Shown: piece by piece, positions 1 through 6,824 of the stretch
Layout: each line of letters starts with the position of its first letter
How positions within the stretch are numbered: position 1 is the stretch's first letter
Source: Actinomycetospora sp.
GTDB taxonomy: Bacteria > Actinomycetota > Actinomycetes > Mycobacteriales > Pseudonocardiaceae
Reading direction: 5' to 3'
Length of the DNA: 11,612 bases
NCBI GenBank assembly: GCA_025925615.1
Contig: JAICLN010000089.1
Coordinates: forward strand, 1 to 11,612
Translations under genes and position numbers: made by a program
The notes under the pieces: generated by a model
Told to the model about the DNA's origin: nothing
Seen by the model: the letters and a program-made list of their open reading frames with translations, nothing else
Database searches by the model: none

Positions 1-740
1 ACCCGGCCGAGCGCGTCGGGAGCGAGGACGTGCACCCGGTCAGGCCGGACCGTCCGGGGGCTCCCGGCCACGGCCCGCCAGGCGGCGACCAGGTCGGCCG
101 CCCCGGCGGTGACGAACCCGAGCCGGTCGAACCGGGACGACAGGCCCACCACCCCGCCGGCGGGCCACGCCCCGGGGGCGCGGCAGAGCCCGGCCACCCC
201 GCAGGCGGCGGCGGGGATGCGGGCGCTGCCCGCGGTGTCGGAGGCCAGGGCGAGCGGCACCGCGCCGAGGGCGACCGCCACCGCGGAGCCACCACTGGAT
301 CCGCCGACGCTGCGTCCGGGGTCGCGGGGGTGGTGGGTCCCGGGCGTGAACGTGCCCAGGCCGAGCTCGTCGGTGCGGGTCTTGCCGACGATGACCGCGC
401 CGGCGCGGCGCAGCGCGGCCACCACGGGCGCGTCGGTGGCGGCGACCGGACCGTCCCGGCGTCCGGCGCGCGTGGGCCATCCCGCGACGTCGATCAGATC
501 CTTCACCGCGACCGGGACGCCCCACAGCGGCCCGCGCCGGGCGGGGTCGAGCCGGGCGGCCCGGTCCCGCGCGCCCTCGGCGTCGACCAGCACGAACGCC
601 CCGGCGGCCTCGGCCGCGGGCATGCGCGCCAGGTGGTGCTCGAGCAGCTGGGCCGGCGTCACCTCATCGCGGGCCAACCGGCGCCGCGCCTCGATCAGCG
701 GGGGCGTGTCCGGTCCAGCCGGCGTTTCCTGCTGCTTCAC
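1..740 (-). CDS. Amidase-signature family hydrolase, C-terminal part beyond the left edge
   Basis: Amidase-signature enzymes hydrolyse amide bonds with a Ser-cisSer-Lys triad. All three residues are visible: Lys80 in VAVKDLID, Ser149 in GGSSGGSA and Ser172 in SDTAGSARIP. About 246 residues are in the window; the family usually runs 400-500, so the rest lies to the left. The chosen GTG start at 740 has GAGAGG 7 nt upstream. It overlaps the preceding crotonase gene by 77 nt, which is long. An in-frame GTG at 662 sits just after that gene's TGA, but it has no clear ribosome binding site and would shorten the N-terminal helix. No signal peptide is seen, so the enzyme is probably cytoplasmic. Last visible gene of the operon. 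The physiological amide is unknown, and the family also includes Glu-tRNA amidotransferase-like and nylon-oligomer-type hydrolases. Confidence 0.88.
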   Translation of the reverse strand, partial: MKQQETPAGPDTPPLIEARRRLARDEVTPAQLLEHHLARMPAAEAAGAFVLVDAEGARDRAARLDPARRGPLWGVPVAVKDLIDVAGWPTRAGRRDGPVAATDAPVVAALRRAGAVIVGKTRTDELGLGTFTPGTHHPRDPGRSVGGSSGGSAVAVALGAVPLALASDTAGSARIPAAACGVAGLCRAPGAWPAGGVVGLSSRFDRLGFVTAGAADLVAAWRAVAGSPRTVRPDRVHVLAPDALGR

Positions 741-1395
741 GATCGAGCCTCTCGTGCAGGCCGGACACGGCCATCTCCTTGGTGCGGGCGACCGCGCCGG
801 GGTCGAGGTCGACGATCCCGGCGGCCAGCTCGAGGGCGCGCTGGTCGGGCTCCGGGTCGACGTGGGTGACGAGCCCGATCGCGGCGGCCTCGTCGGCGGC
901 GACGGGGCGCCCGGTCAGGCACAGCTCGCTGGTCCGGCCCCGGCCCACCAGCGAGCGGAGCGCCCAGCCGCCGACGGCCAGCCCGTGGCCGGGTCCCACG
1001 AACCGCACCCAGGCCTGCGGATGCGCGACCCGCAGATCACTGGCCACGGCCAGTTGGGCTCCTCCCCCGACCGCCGGGCCGCCGAGCACCGCGATCACCG
1101 GGACGGGCGCGTCGATCATGGTCCGGTAGAGGTCGTAGAGCCCGCGGCTGACCCGCTCGCGCTCGGCGTCGGGGATCGTCAGGTCGGCGCCGGCGCAGAA
1201 GACCCCGGGCCCGGTCGAGGACAGGACGACGACGCGGGTCGCCCCGGGGTCGGACCGCGGGTCACCGAGCCCCGCGAACACCGCGGTGAGGGCGGCGAGC
1301 AGGTCGAGATCGACGGCGTGGCGTCGGTCGGGCCGGTCGAGCCGGGCCCGCAGGACCCCGCTGCGGGGGTGGTCCACCAGCAGCGTCGCGCTCAT
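664..1395 (-). CDS. Crotonase-fold protein lacking both hydratase glutamates
   Basis: A 243-aa enoyl-CoA hydratase/isomerase superfamily protein. The CoA and oxyanion-hole features are present: FCAGADL (66-72) and AVGGGAQLA with the glycine triplet at 110-112. The two acid/base glutamates of true enoyl-CoA hydratases are absent: the first position is Gln114 (GGGAQ instead of GGGxE) and the second is Gly136 (GPGHG instead of xPExxxG). Such proteins can be isomerases, hydrolases, decarboxylases or other crotonases, so the reaction is left open. The ATG overlaps the TGA of the acyl-CoA dehydrogenase as ATGA, with no good Shine-Dalgarno, so translation is probably coupled. At 243 aa it is slightly shorter than typical. 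The C-terminal 30 residues are rich in Ala, Gly and Pro and overlap the amidase start. Confidence 0.9.
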   Translation of the reverse strand: MSATLLVDHPRSGVLRARLDRPDRRHAVDLDLLAALTAVFAGLGDPRSDPGATRVVVLSSTGPGVFCAGADLTIPDAERERVSRGLYDLYRTMIDAPVPVIAVLGGPAVGGGAQLAVASDLRVAHPQAWVRFVGPGHGLAVGGWALRSLVGRGRTSELCLTGRPVAADEAAAIGLVTHVDPEPDQRALELAAGIVDLDPGAVARTKEMAVSGLHERLDREAAGNAGWTGHAPADRGAAPVGPR

Positions 1396-2558
1396 CGGTA
1401 GGCCGACAGGCCCGTGAGGGCCTGACCCACGGCGAGCTGGTGGACCTCGCTGGTGCCCTCGTAGGTCAGCACCGACTCCAGGTTGTTGGCGTGACGCAGC
1501 ACCGGGTACTCGGTGGTGATCCCGGACCCGCCCAGGATCGTGCGGCACACCCGGGCGATCTCGATGGCCTCGCGGACGTTGTTCAGCTTGCCGATGCTGA
1601 CCTGCTCGGGCCGCAGCTGCCCGGCGTCCTTGCGCCGGCCCAGCGACAGGGCCAGCAGCACGCCCTTGTGGTACTCCAGGTAGGCGTCGGCGAGCTTGGC
1701 CTGGGTGAGCTGGAAGCCCGCGATCGGCCGCCCGAACTGCTCGCGGCTCTCGGCGTACTCCAGCGCGGTCTCCAGGCAGTCCCGGGCCGCGCCCATCGCA
1801 CCGAACACGATCCCGAACCGCGCCTCGTTCAGGCACCGCAGCGGCCCGGCCAGCCCAACGGCGTCGGGCAGCATCGCCGAGCCCGGCAGCCGGACGCCGT
1901 CGAGGTAGAGCGCCGAGGTCGTGGAGGCCCGCAGCGAGAGCTTGTGACCGACGTCGTGCGCGCTGAACCCGGGGGTGTCGGTGGGCACGACGAAGCCGTG
2001 GATGCCCTCGTCGGTCCGGGCCCACACCGTCGCGACGTCGGCGACGCTGCCGTTCGTGATCCACATCTTGGTGCCGTCGAGGATCCAGTCCTCCCCGTCG
2101 CGGCGGGCTCGGGTGCGCATCCCGGCCGGGTCGGAACCGTGGTCGGGCTCGGTGAGCCCGAAGCAGCCGATCGCCTCGCCGCGGGCCAGGCGCGGCAGCC
2201 ACTGCTGCTTCTGCTCCTCGCTGCCGTAGCGCCGGATCGAGAACATCGACAGCGAGCCCTGCACGGACACGAAGCTGCGCAGCCCGCTGTCGGCGGCCTC
2301 CAACTCGAGGCAGGCCAGCCCGTAGCTGACCGCGTTCGTCCCGGCGCAGCCGTAGCCCTGCAGGTGCATCCCGAGCAGGCCGAGCCCGCCGAGCTCCCCG
2401 GCCAGCTCGCGCGGGGAGATCGCGTCCTCGAACCACGTGGCGATGTGGGGGCGGACGTGGGCGGCGACGAAGTCGCGCACCGTCGTCCGGATCAGCGCTT
2501 CGTCGTCGTCGAGCTGGGCGTCCAGATCGAGGAGCGCGGCCATGTCCTTCACCGGCAC
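1392..2558 (-). CDS. Glutaryl-CoA-dehydrogenase-like acyl-CoA dehydrogenase
   Basis: A complete 388-aa FAD acyl-CoA dehydrogenase, close to the usual family length. It has the FAD/substrate motif CFGLTEPDHGSD (132-143), KMWITNGS, the C-terminal motif TYEGTSEVH with likely catalytic base Glu367, and the ending ITGL-like ALTGLSAYR. Overall pattern and several motifs follow glutaryl-CoA dehydrogenase. Arg94 and Ser98 in SGLRSFVS match the positions that, as I recall, bind the distal carboxylate of glutaryl-CoA in the human enzyme. The substrate may therefore be a dicarboxyl-CoA, with or without decarboxylation; this is inference. The GTG start is chosen because AAAGGAA lies 9 nt upstream. ATG at residue 6 is a weaker alternative. 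It follows the SDR gene by 38 nt and overlaps the next crotonase by 4 nt (ATGA). It would need ETF as electron acceptor; none is in view. Confidence 0.93.
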   Translation of the reverse strand: MPVKDMAALLDLDAQLDDDEALIRTTVRDFVAAHVRPHIATWFEDAISPRELAGELGGLGLLGMHLQGYGCAGTNAVSYGLACLELEAADSGLRSFVSVQGSLSMFSIRRYGSEEQKQQWLPRLARGEAIGCFGLTEPDHGSDPAGMRTRARRDGEDWILDGTKMWITNGSVADVATVWARTDEGIHGFVVPTDTPGFSAHDVGHKLSLRASTTSALYLDGVRLPGSAMLPDAVGLAGPLRCLNEARFGIVFGAMGAARDCLETALEYAESREQFGRPIAGFQLTQAKLADAYLEYHKGVLLALSLGRRKDAGQLRPEQVSIGKLNNVREAIEIARVCRTILGGSGITTEYPVLRHANNLESVLTYEGTSEVHQLAVGQALTGLSAYR

Positions 2559-2596
2559 GACGGATCGTTCCTTTCGCGTAGGACCGCCGGTGGCGG

Positions 2597-3379
2597 TCAG
2601 ATCATCGTGTAGCCGCCGCTGACCGAGAGGGTCTGGCCGGTGATGTACGAGGCCTGCTGCGAGGCGAACATCAGGACGGGGGTGACGACGTCCTCCGGGG
2701 TGCCGAGCCGGCGCACCGGGTAGGACTTCGCCACCTTGGCGAGGATCTCGTCGTCGAACTGGGCGCCCTGTTCGCCCTGCCAGATCGACTCGGCGCCCGA
2801 GGCCTCCGGCCGGCCCGGCGTGAACCCGGGGCAGACCACGTTGAGCGTGATGCCGTGCCGGCCCACTTCCTTGGCGATGGCCTTGGAGGTCGCGATGACC
2901 CCGGCCTTCGCCCCGGAGTAGACCGCCTCGCGCCACTCCCCGATGCGTCCGGCGTCGGAGCCGATGGAGACGACGCGTCCCGAACCGCGCTCGATCATCG
3001 AGTCCAGGCAGGCCCGGGTGAAGTTCACGAAGCCCCAGAAGTCGATGTTCACCTCCCGCTCCCACTCGCTGCGCGGCTTGTCGGTGAACTTGCGGTCGAC
3101 CGTCCATCCGGCGCAGTTGACCAGCACGTCGATCGCGCCCCGTGTGGCCAGGACGCCCTCGACGGTGCCCTGCACCGAGTCGGGGTCGGTGACGTCGGTG
3201 TGGCGGACCTCGACGCGGTCCCCACCGATGTCCGCGGCGACCTTCTCGGCCTGCTCGACGTCGATGTCGGCGATGCAGACGTGGGCGCCCTCCTCGGCGA
3301 ACCCGCGGACGAGGGCGCGACCGATGTTGGACGCGCCCCCGGAGATGATCACGCTCGTGCCGGCCAGGCCGAAGTCCAT
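2597..3379 (-). CDS. SDR-family dehydrogenase, BadH-like
   Basis: A 260-aa classical short-chain dehydrogenase/reductase. The catalytic residues are in place: Asn111, Ser141 (SIGSD), Tyr154 and Lys158 (YSGAK). The nucleotide-binding motif is SGGASNIG (13-20), where Asn replaces the usual middle glycine. Asp38 after the second strand suggests NAD(H) over NADP(H). NNAG is replaced by VNCAG (87-91). The stretch SDAGRIGEWREAVYSGAKAG resembles 2-hydroxycyclohexanecarboxyl-CoA dehydrogenase (BadH) of anaerobic benzoate/cyclohexanecarboxylate degradation. A hydroxyacyl-CoA dehydrogenase role after the hydratase step fits the operon. The ATG start has a strong AAGGAAGGA, with its nearest AAGGA 6 nt upstream. 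Spacing to neighbours is 32 nt upstream and 38 nt downstream. The exact substrate is not known. Confidence 0.93.
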   Translation of the reverse strand: MDFGLAGTSVIISGGASNIGRALVRGFAEEGAHVCIADIDVEQAEKVAADIGGDRVEVRHTDVTDPDSVQGTVEGVLATRGAIDVLVNCAGWTVDRKFTDKPRSEWEREVNIDFWGFVNFTRACLDSMIERGSGRVVSIGSDAGRIGEWREAVYSGAKAGVIATSKAIAKEVGRHGITLNVVCPGFTPGRPEASGAESIWQGEQGAQFDDEILAKVAKSYPVRRLGTPEDVVTPVLMFASQQASYITGQTLSVSGGYTMI

Positions 3380-3411
3380 GGCGTGTCCTTCCTTCCGTCT
3401 TCCGGGCGGGG

Positions 3412-4413
3412 TCAGGCGTGCTGCGTGGTCAGCGGCTCGAGGGTGCTGACCAGCTGGTCGAGGCGTTCGAGGCGGTGGCTGCCCATCAGGGGGAAGACCA
3501 GCTTGTCCACCCCGGTGTCCAGCAGGCCCCGCACCCGGGGCACGACCTCGGCCTCGGTGCCGGCGACGGCGAGGGTCGCCGCGAGGTCCTCGGTGACGGT
3601 GCCCTGGTGCCCGGCGCGGGTGGAGAGGTGCTCGCTGTAGTCGTAGTCCGCCTTGGCCCGCGCGATCTCGTCGGCGAACGGCCGCAGGCTCGGGGCGAGG
3701 TCGGTGACGTCGGCCTGCAGCCGGGCCTGGGCGCTGGCCCAGGAGCGCACGTCGGCGATGGCGGCCCGGCGGTCCTCGCGCATCGACAACGTGGTGATGA
3801 AGCAGATCTCGACGTCGGAGCGGTCGCGTCCGGCGGCGGCGATGCCCTCCTCCACCCAGGCGATCTGGCGGGCGAGCAGGTCGGGCTGGGCCGGTCCCAT
3901 GAGGATGGCCCCGTCCGCGAGCTCCCCCGCCAGCCGACACATCCGCTGCTGGGCGACGGCGACGTAGACGGGGGTCCGCGGCACCTGCTGGGCCAGCGCG
4001 TACTCGCGGTCCTGGTAGGTGCCCCGTCCGCCGGAGAGGCTGTCGGTGAAGTAGGTCAGCGCGTCGCGCATCTCGGAGATCTTCGAGGGCTTCTCCCCCA
4101 GCGCGTAGACCGCCGAGTCCCCGGCGCCGACGCCGAGCAGGGCGCGGCCCCCCGAGAGCTCGGCGACGGCCGCGATGGAGTTGGCCGTGACCGTGGGGTG
4201 GCGGGTGATGATGTTGGTGACGCCGGTGCCCAGGCGCATGGACGAGGTGCTGGTCGCGGCCAGCGCGAGGCCGGTGTAGACGTCCTTCATCGCCAGCTGG
4301 GAGTCGATGAGCCACATCTCGTCGACGCCGCGGCGTTCGGCCTCGCCACAGAACCTGGTCCAGTCCGCCAACGACTCGCGCGGGCTGATCCCGATGCTGA
4401 TGCTGATACCCAC
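3412..4413 (-). CDS. LLM-class flavin/F420-dependent oxidoreductase
   Basis: A 333-aa bacterial-luciferase-like TIM-barrel oxidoreductase. Diagnostic segments are MRLGTGVTNIITRHPTVT (about 59-76) and ELSGGRALLGVGAGDSAV. The latter is the pattern seen in the F420-linked methylenetetrahydromethanopterin-reductase-like branch (COG2141 type). F420 is therefore the more likely cofactor, but FMNH2-using monooxygenases share the fold and cannot be excluded. The GTG start has GAGGGA 6 nt upstream. It lies 49 nt after the alpha/beta hydrolase, with a GC hairpin in that spacer, and 32 nt before the SDR. In an operon for CoA-thioester catabolism it could reduce or oxygenate a ring or carbonyl intermediate; that role is inference. 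It is soluble with no signal peptide and is complete for its family. Confidence 0.92.
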   Translation of the reverse strand: MGISISIGISPRESLADWTRFCGEAERRGVDEMWLIDSQLAMKDVYTGLALAATSTSSMRLGTGVTNIITRHPTVTANSIAAVAELSGGRALLGVGAGDSAVYALGEKPSKISEMRDALTYFTDSLSGGRGTYQDREYALAQQVPRTPVYVAVAQQRMCRLAGELADGAILMGPAQPDLLARQIAWVEEGIAAAGRDRSDVEICFITTLSMREDRRAAIADVRSWASAQARLQADVTDLAPSLRPFADEIARAKADYDYSEHLSTRAGHQGTVTEDLAATLAVAGTEAEVVPRVRGLLDTGVDKLVFPLMGSHRLERLDQLVSTLEPLTTQHA

Positions 4414-4432
4414 TGGTGGTCCCTCGGGTCGG

Positions 4433-4454
4433 GCGGGCGGTGAGGGCCGCCCGC
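4433..4454 (-). promoter_or_regulatory. GC-rich hairpin between hydrolase and LLM genes
   Basis: An 8-bp perfect stem (GCGGGCGG with CCGCCCGC) and a 6-nt loop, in the 49-nt spacer after the hydrolase TAG and before the LLM ribosome binding site. There is no U-tract, so it is not a classic intrinsic terminator. It could stabilise mRNA or tune expression between the two halves of the operon. Confidence 0.4.
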
Positions 4455-4462
4455 GGGCGGGT

Positions 4463-5296
4463 CTAACGGGCGCGGGCCACGACCGCGGCGATCGCCTCGG
4501 CGGTCTCGGCAGGGCGCTCGACGGGGATGGGGTGGCCGGTGTCCTCCAGGACCCGCAGCTGCGCGCCGGGGATGCCGGAGGCGATGATCTCCCCGGCCCG
4601 CGGCGGGCAGTGCTGGTCGGCGTCGCCGGCGACGACGAGGGTCGGTGCCTTGATCGAGCCCAGTTCCGGGTCCAGGGGGGCCGCCTTGAGGCCGGCCATG
4701 GCCCGGCAGGCGTTGGCGAAGCCGCGAGGGTCGGCGGTGGACTGCCGACGGATCAGGACGCCGTCGGGGATCTCCTCGGGCCGGTTGCGGTAGACGTCGC
4801 GGGTGTCGGCGTCGAGGGTGTCGCGCAACGTGGCCGCGTCATCTCCCCCGTCGCTCCGCTCGCCCTGGCCGTCGTCGACGAGCGCGGCGCGTTCGAGGTA
4901 CCAGTCGCGGGCGGCGGTGTTGACCCGGCTCGAGGTCCCGATGAGCGCCAGCGCCCGGACCCGGTCGGGGTGGTCGAGGGCGGTGCGCATCGCGATCGTG
5001 CCGCCGAGCGAGAACCCGGCGAGGCTGACGTCGTCGAGGCCGAGGGCGTCGAGGACGGTGACGACGTCGGCGGCGAGCTGGTCGAGCGCGCCGGTCGCCC
5101 GGCCCACCGAGGTGCCACCGTGGCCGCGGAAGTCCATGAGGACCACGCGGTGGGAGAGCATCAGCGGCGCGACGGTCCGGCGCCACGCCCGGTGGTCGTC
5201 GCCGAGGCCGTGGACGAGCAGTACCGGATCGCCGCGGCCGACCTCGTGGACCGCGATGTCGATGTCGGAGCCGGTGCGGTCACTGGTGCAGAGCAA
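4463..5296 (-). CDS. Alpha/beta hydrolase, enol-lactonase/esterase type
   Basis: A 277-aa alpha/beta hydrolase with a visible triad: Ser96 in AGFSLGG, Asp227 in GDADQHCP and His255 in DTGHPIPVE. The oxyanion motif VHGLGDDH is at 28-35. It resembles the 3-oxoadipate enol-lactonase/esterase group, but the substrate cannot be assigned. The TTG start at 5296 is chosen because a perfect AAGGAG (5303-5308) lies 6 nt upstream. An in-frame GTG at 5314 would give 283 aa but has no ribosome binding site and would put AAGGAG inside the gene. With the TTG start it still overlaps the end of the acyl-CoA synthetase by 17 nt. In this pathway it could open a lactone or hydrolyse an ester or thioester; this is inference from context. 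Confidence 0.92.
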   Translation of the reverse strand: MLCTSDRTGSDIDIAVHEVGRGDPVLLVHGLGDDHRAWRRTVAPLMLSHRVVLMDFRGHGGTSVGRATGALDQLAADVVTVLDALGLDDVSLAGFSLGGTIAMRTALDHPDRVRALALIGTSSRVNTAARDWYLERAALVDDGQGERSDGGDDAATLRDTLDADTRDVYRNRPEEIPDGVLIRRQSTADPRGFANACRAMAGLKAAPLDPELGSIKAPTLVVAGDADQHCPPRAGEIIASGIPGAQLRVLEDTGHPIPVERPAETAEAIAAVVARAR

Positions 5297-6824
5297 GGCT
5301 CTCTCCTTCGTCACTCGTGGAGGGCAGCGAGCGACGCAGCGACTGCCGGTCGACCTTCCCGGTGCTGCCCAGCGGGAGGCTCTCGACGCACACGACGGTC
5401 TCGGGCCACTTGTAGCGGGCGATGCCCTGCGCCTCGAGCAGGGCACCCGCCGCCGGGACGTCGAACCCGCCCGGTCCGGTGACGACGAAGGCCACCGCGC
5501 GCTCGCCGAGGTCGGCGTCGGGCTGCCCGACGACACAGGCGTCCGCGATGTCGGGATGGGTGCGGAGGACCTGCTCGATCTCCAGCGGATTGATGTTGTT
5601 GCCGCCCCGGATGATCGTGTCCTTGATCCGCCCGACGATGTGGAGGTAGCCCTCGTCGTCGACGAAGCCCAGGTCACCGAAGTGCGCCCACCCGTCGTCG
5701 CCGTACGGGCCGACGTCCTCGCCCCAGTACCGGTCCTGGACCAAGGGGCCGCGCATGCACACGTCGCCGACCTCGCCACGCGGCAGGCTCTCCCCCGTCG
5801 CCGGGTCGGTGATCCGCCACTGCGCGGTGTCGTGGGGCATGCCGACGGTGGTCCAGCGCTTGAGCTGCGGGTCGTGGCCCGGCCGGGGCACGGCCAGCTG
5901 CCCGATGTCCATGGCGCCGTAGAAGCTGCAGGTGGCGCTGTCCGAGCACCGTTCCCAGGCCTCGGCGACCTCGCGGGTCAGCGGGGAGCCGGCGGTGATG
6001 GTCGCGCGGAGGCTGCCCAGGTCGGTCGCGGGCAGGCCCCCGGCCCCTAGGAGCCGGCTCAGCATCGTCGGGACCCCGCCGAGGATGGTGGGCCGGGCGT
6101 GGGCGATCAGCGTGAGGAGCTGCTCGGCGTCGAAACGGCGCTCGTGGGACATGACGAGCGTGGCGCCGACGCGCAGCGCGTAGAGGCACATCTCCCCGAC
6201 GCCCTGCGTGATCGGTGACATCGGCAGCATCCGGTCGGACGGGCGGATGTCGAGCCGGGAGGTGAAGCCCTCGAAGGTCAGCTGCTTGAGCTCGGCCGAG
6301 AGGGACGCGAGCTTGGGCAGCCCGGTGGTGCCCGAGGTCAACGCGATCTGCACGATGCGGTGGGGATCGGTCGGTCTCGACCCGGCCGGCGCGGGCCGCG
6401 GCCCGACCGGCAGGCTCTCCGCGGTGGTGACCTCCAGGTCGGCGCGCTCGGCGACGGCCCGTCCGACGCCGGAGGTCAGCCAGACCTCGTCGACGACCAG
6501 CAGCCGCGCCGCCGTGCGCGTCAGGGCCGAGTCGACCTCGTGACGGCCCAGCCCGGGCGCCAGGGGCAGCAGCGTCGCCCCGCACGCGGGGACGGCGATC
6601 TCGAGGGCGACGTAGCGCCACACGTTGGGCAGCGCGACCGCGACCACGTCACCGGGTCCGATGCCGCGCCGGCGCAGGTCCTCGACCAGGGCGTACACGG
6701 CACCGAGCAGCCCCTCGAAGGTGATGCTCACCCCGTCCCAGATCGCGGCGTGGTCGGGCCGCACGGCCGCGTGGTGCTCCAGGTAGGACAGGGCGTCGTA
6801 GCGCTGCGGCGCCGGGCCGCTCAC
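5280..6824 (-). CDS. AMP-forming acyl-CoA synthetase (ANL superfamily)
   Basis: A 514-aa adenylate-forming ligase that activates a carboxylic acid with ATP and CoA. The core motifs appear in order: A3 LTSGTTGLPK (162-171), A5 FYGAMDIG, A7 HFGDLGFVDDEGY, A8 GRIKDTIIRGGNNINP and A10 PLGSTGKVDR, with the adenylation lysine at residue 490. A5 has Asp where many members have Glu (YGxTE). The C-terminal swivel domain is intact, so the enzyme looks active. The GTG start overlaps the upstream crotonase stop as GTGA, with no clear Shine-Dalgarno, implying translational coupling. As the only ligase seen, it is the likely entry step of the pathway, making the CoA thioester that the dehydrogenase and hydratases use. 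Aromatic, alicyclic or fatty acid specificity cannot be read from the sequence. Confidence 0.94.
   Translation of the reverse strand: MSGPAPQRYDALSYLEHHAAVRPDHAAIWDGVSITFEGLLGAVYALVEDLRRRGIGPGDVVAVALPNVWRYVALEIAVPACGATLLPLAPGLGRHEVDSALTRTAARLLVVDEVWLTSGVGRAVAERADLEVTTAESLPVGPRPAPAGSRPTDPHRIVQIALTSGTTGLPKLASLSAELKQLTFEGFTSRLDIRPSDRMLPMSPITQGVGEMCLYALRVGATLVMSHERRFDAEQLLTLIAHARPTILGGVPTMLSRLLGAGGLPATDLGSLRATITAGSPLTREVAEAWERCSDSATCSFYGAMDIGQLAVPRPGHDPQLKRWTTVGMPHDTAQWRITDPATGESLPRGEVGDVCMRGPLVQDRYWGEDVGPYGDDGWAHFGDLGFVDDEGYLHIVGRIKDTIIRGGNNINPLEIEQVLRTHPDIADACVVGQPDADLGERAVAFVVTGPGGFDVPAAGALLEAQGIARYKWPETVVCVESLPLGSTGKVDRQSLRRSLPSTSDEGESLALHQ
5303..5308 (-). promoter_or_regulatory. AAGGAG ribosome binding site deciding a TTG start
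   Basis: A perfect AAGGAG on the minus strand, 6 nt before the TTG at 5296. It lies inside the last codons of the acyl-CoA synthetase and argues for the TTG start of the alpha/beta hydrolase over the GTG at 5314. Confidence 0.6.

Noticed and set aside
30..2622. Long open frames on the plus strand across the left part of the window
   Set aside because: They are antisense to genes with full conserved motifs, are rich in Arg/Gly/Pro/His in the way shadow frames of GC-rich genes are, and carry no domain.
5297..5314. GTG at 5314 as the start of the alpha/beta hydrolase
   Set aside because: No ribosome binding site upstream, whereas a perfect AAGGAG is placed 6 nt before the TTG at 5296. The choice stays open until a peptide or orthologue comparison is made.
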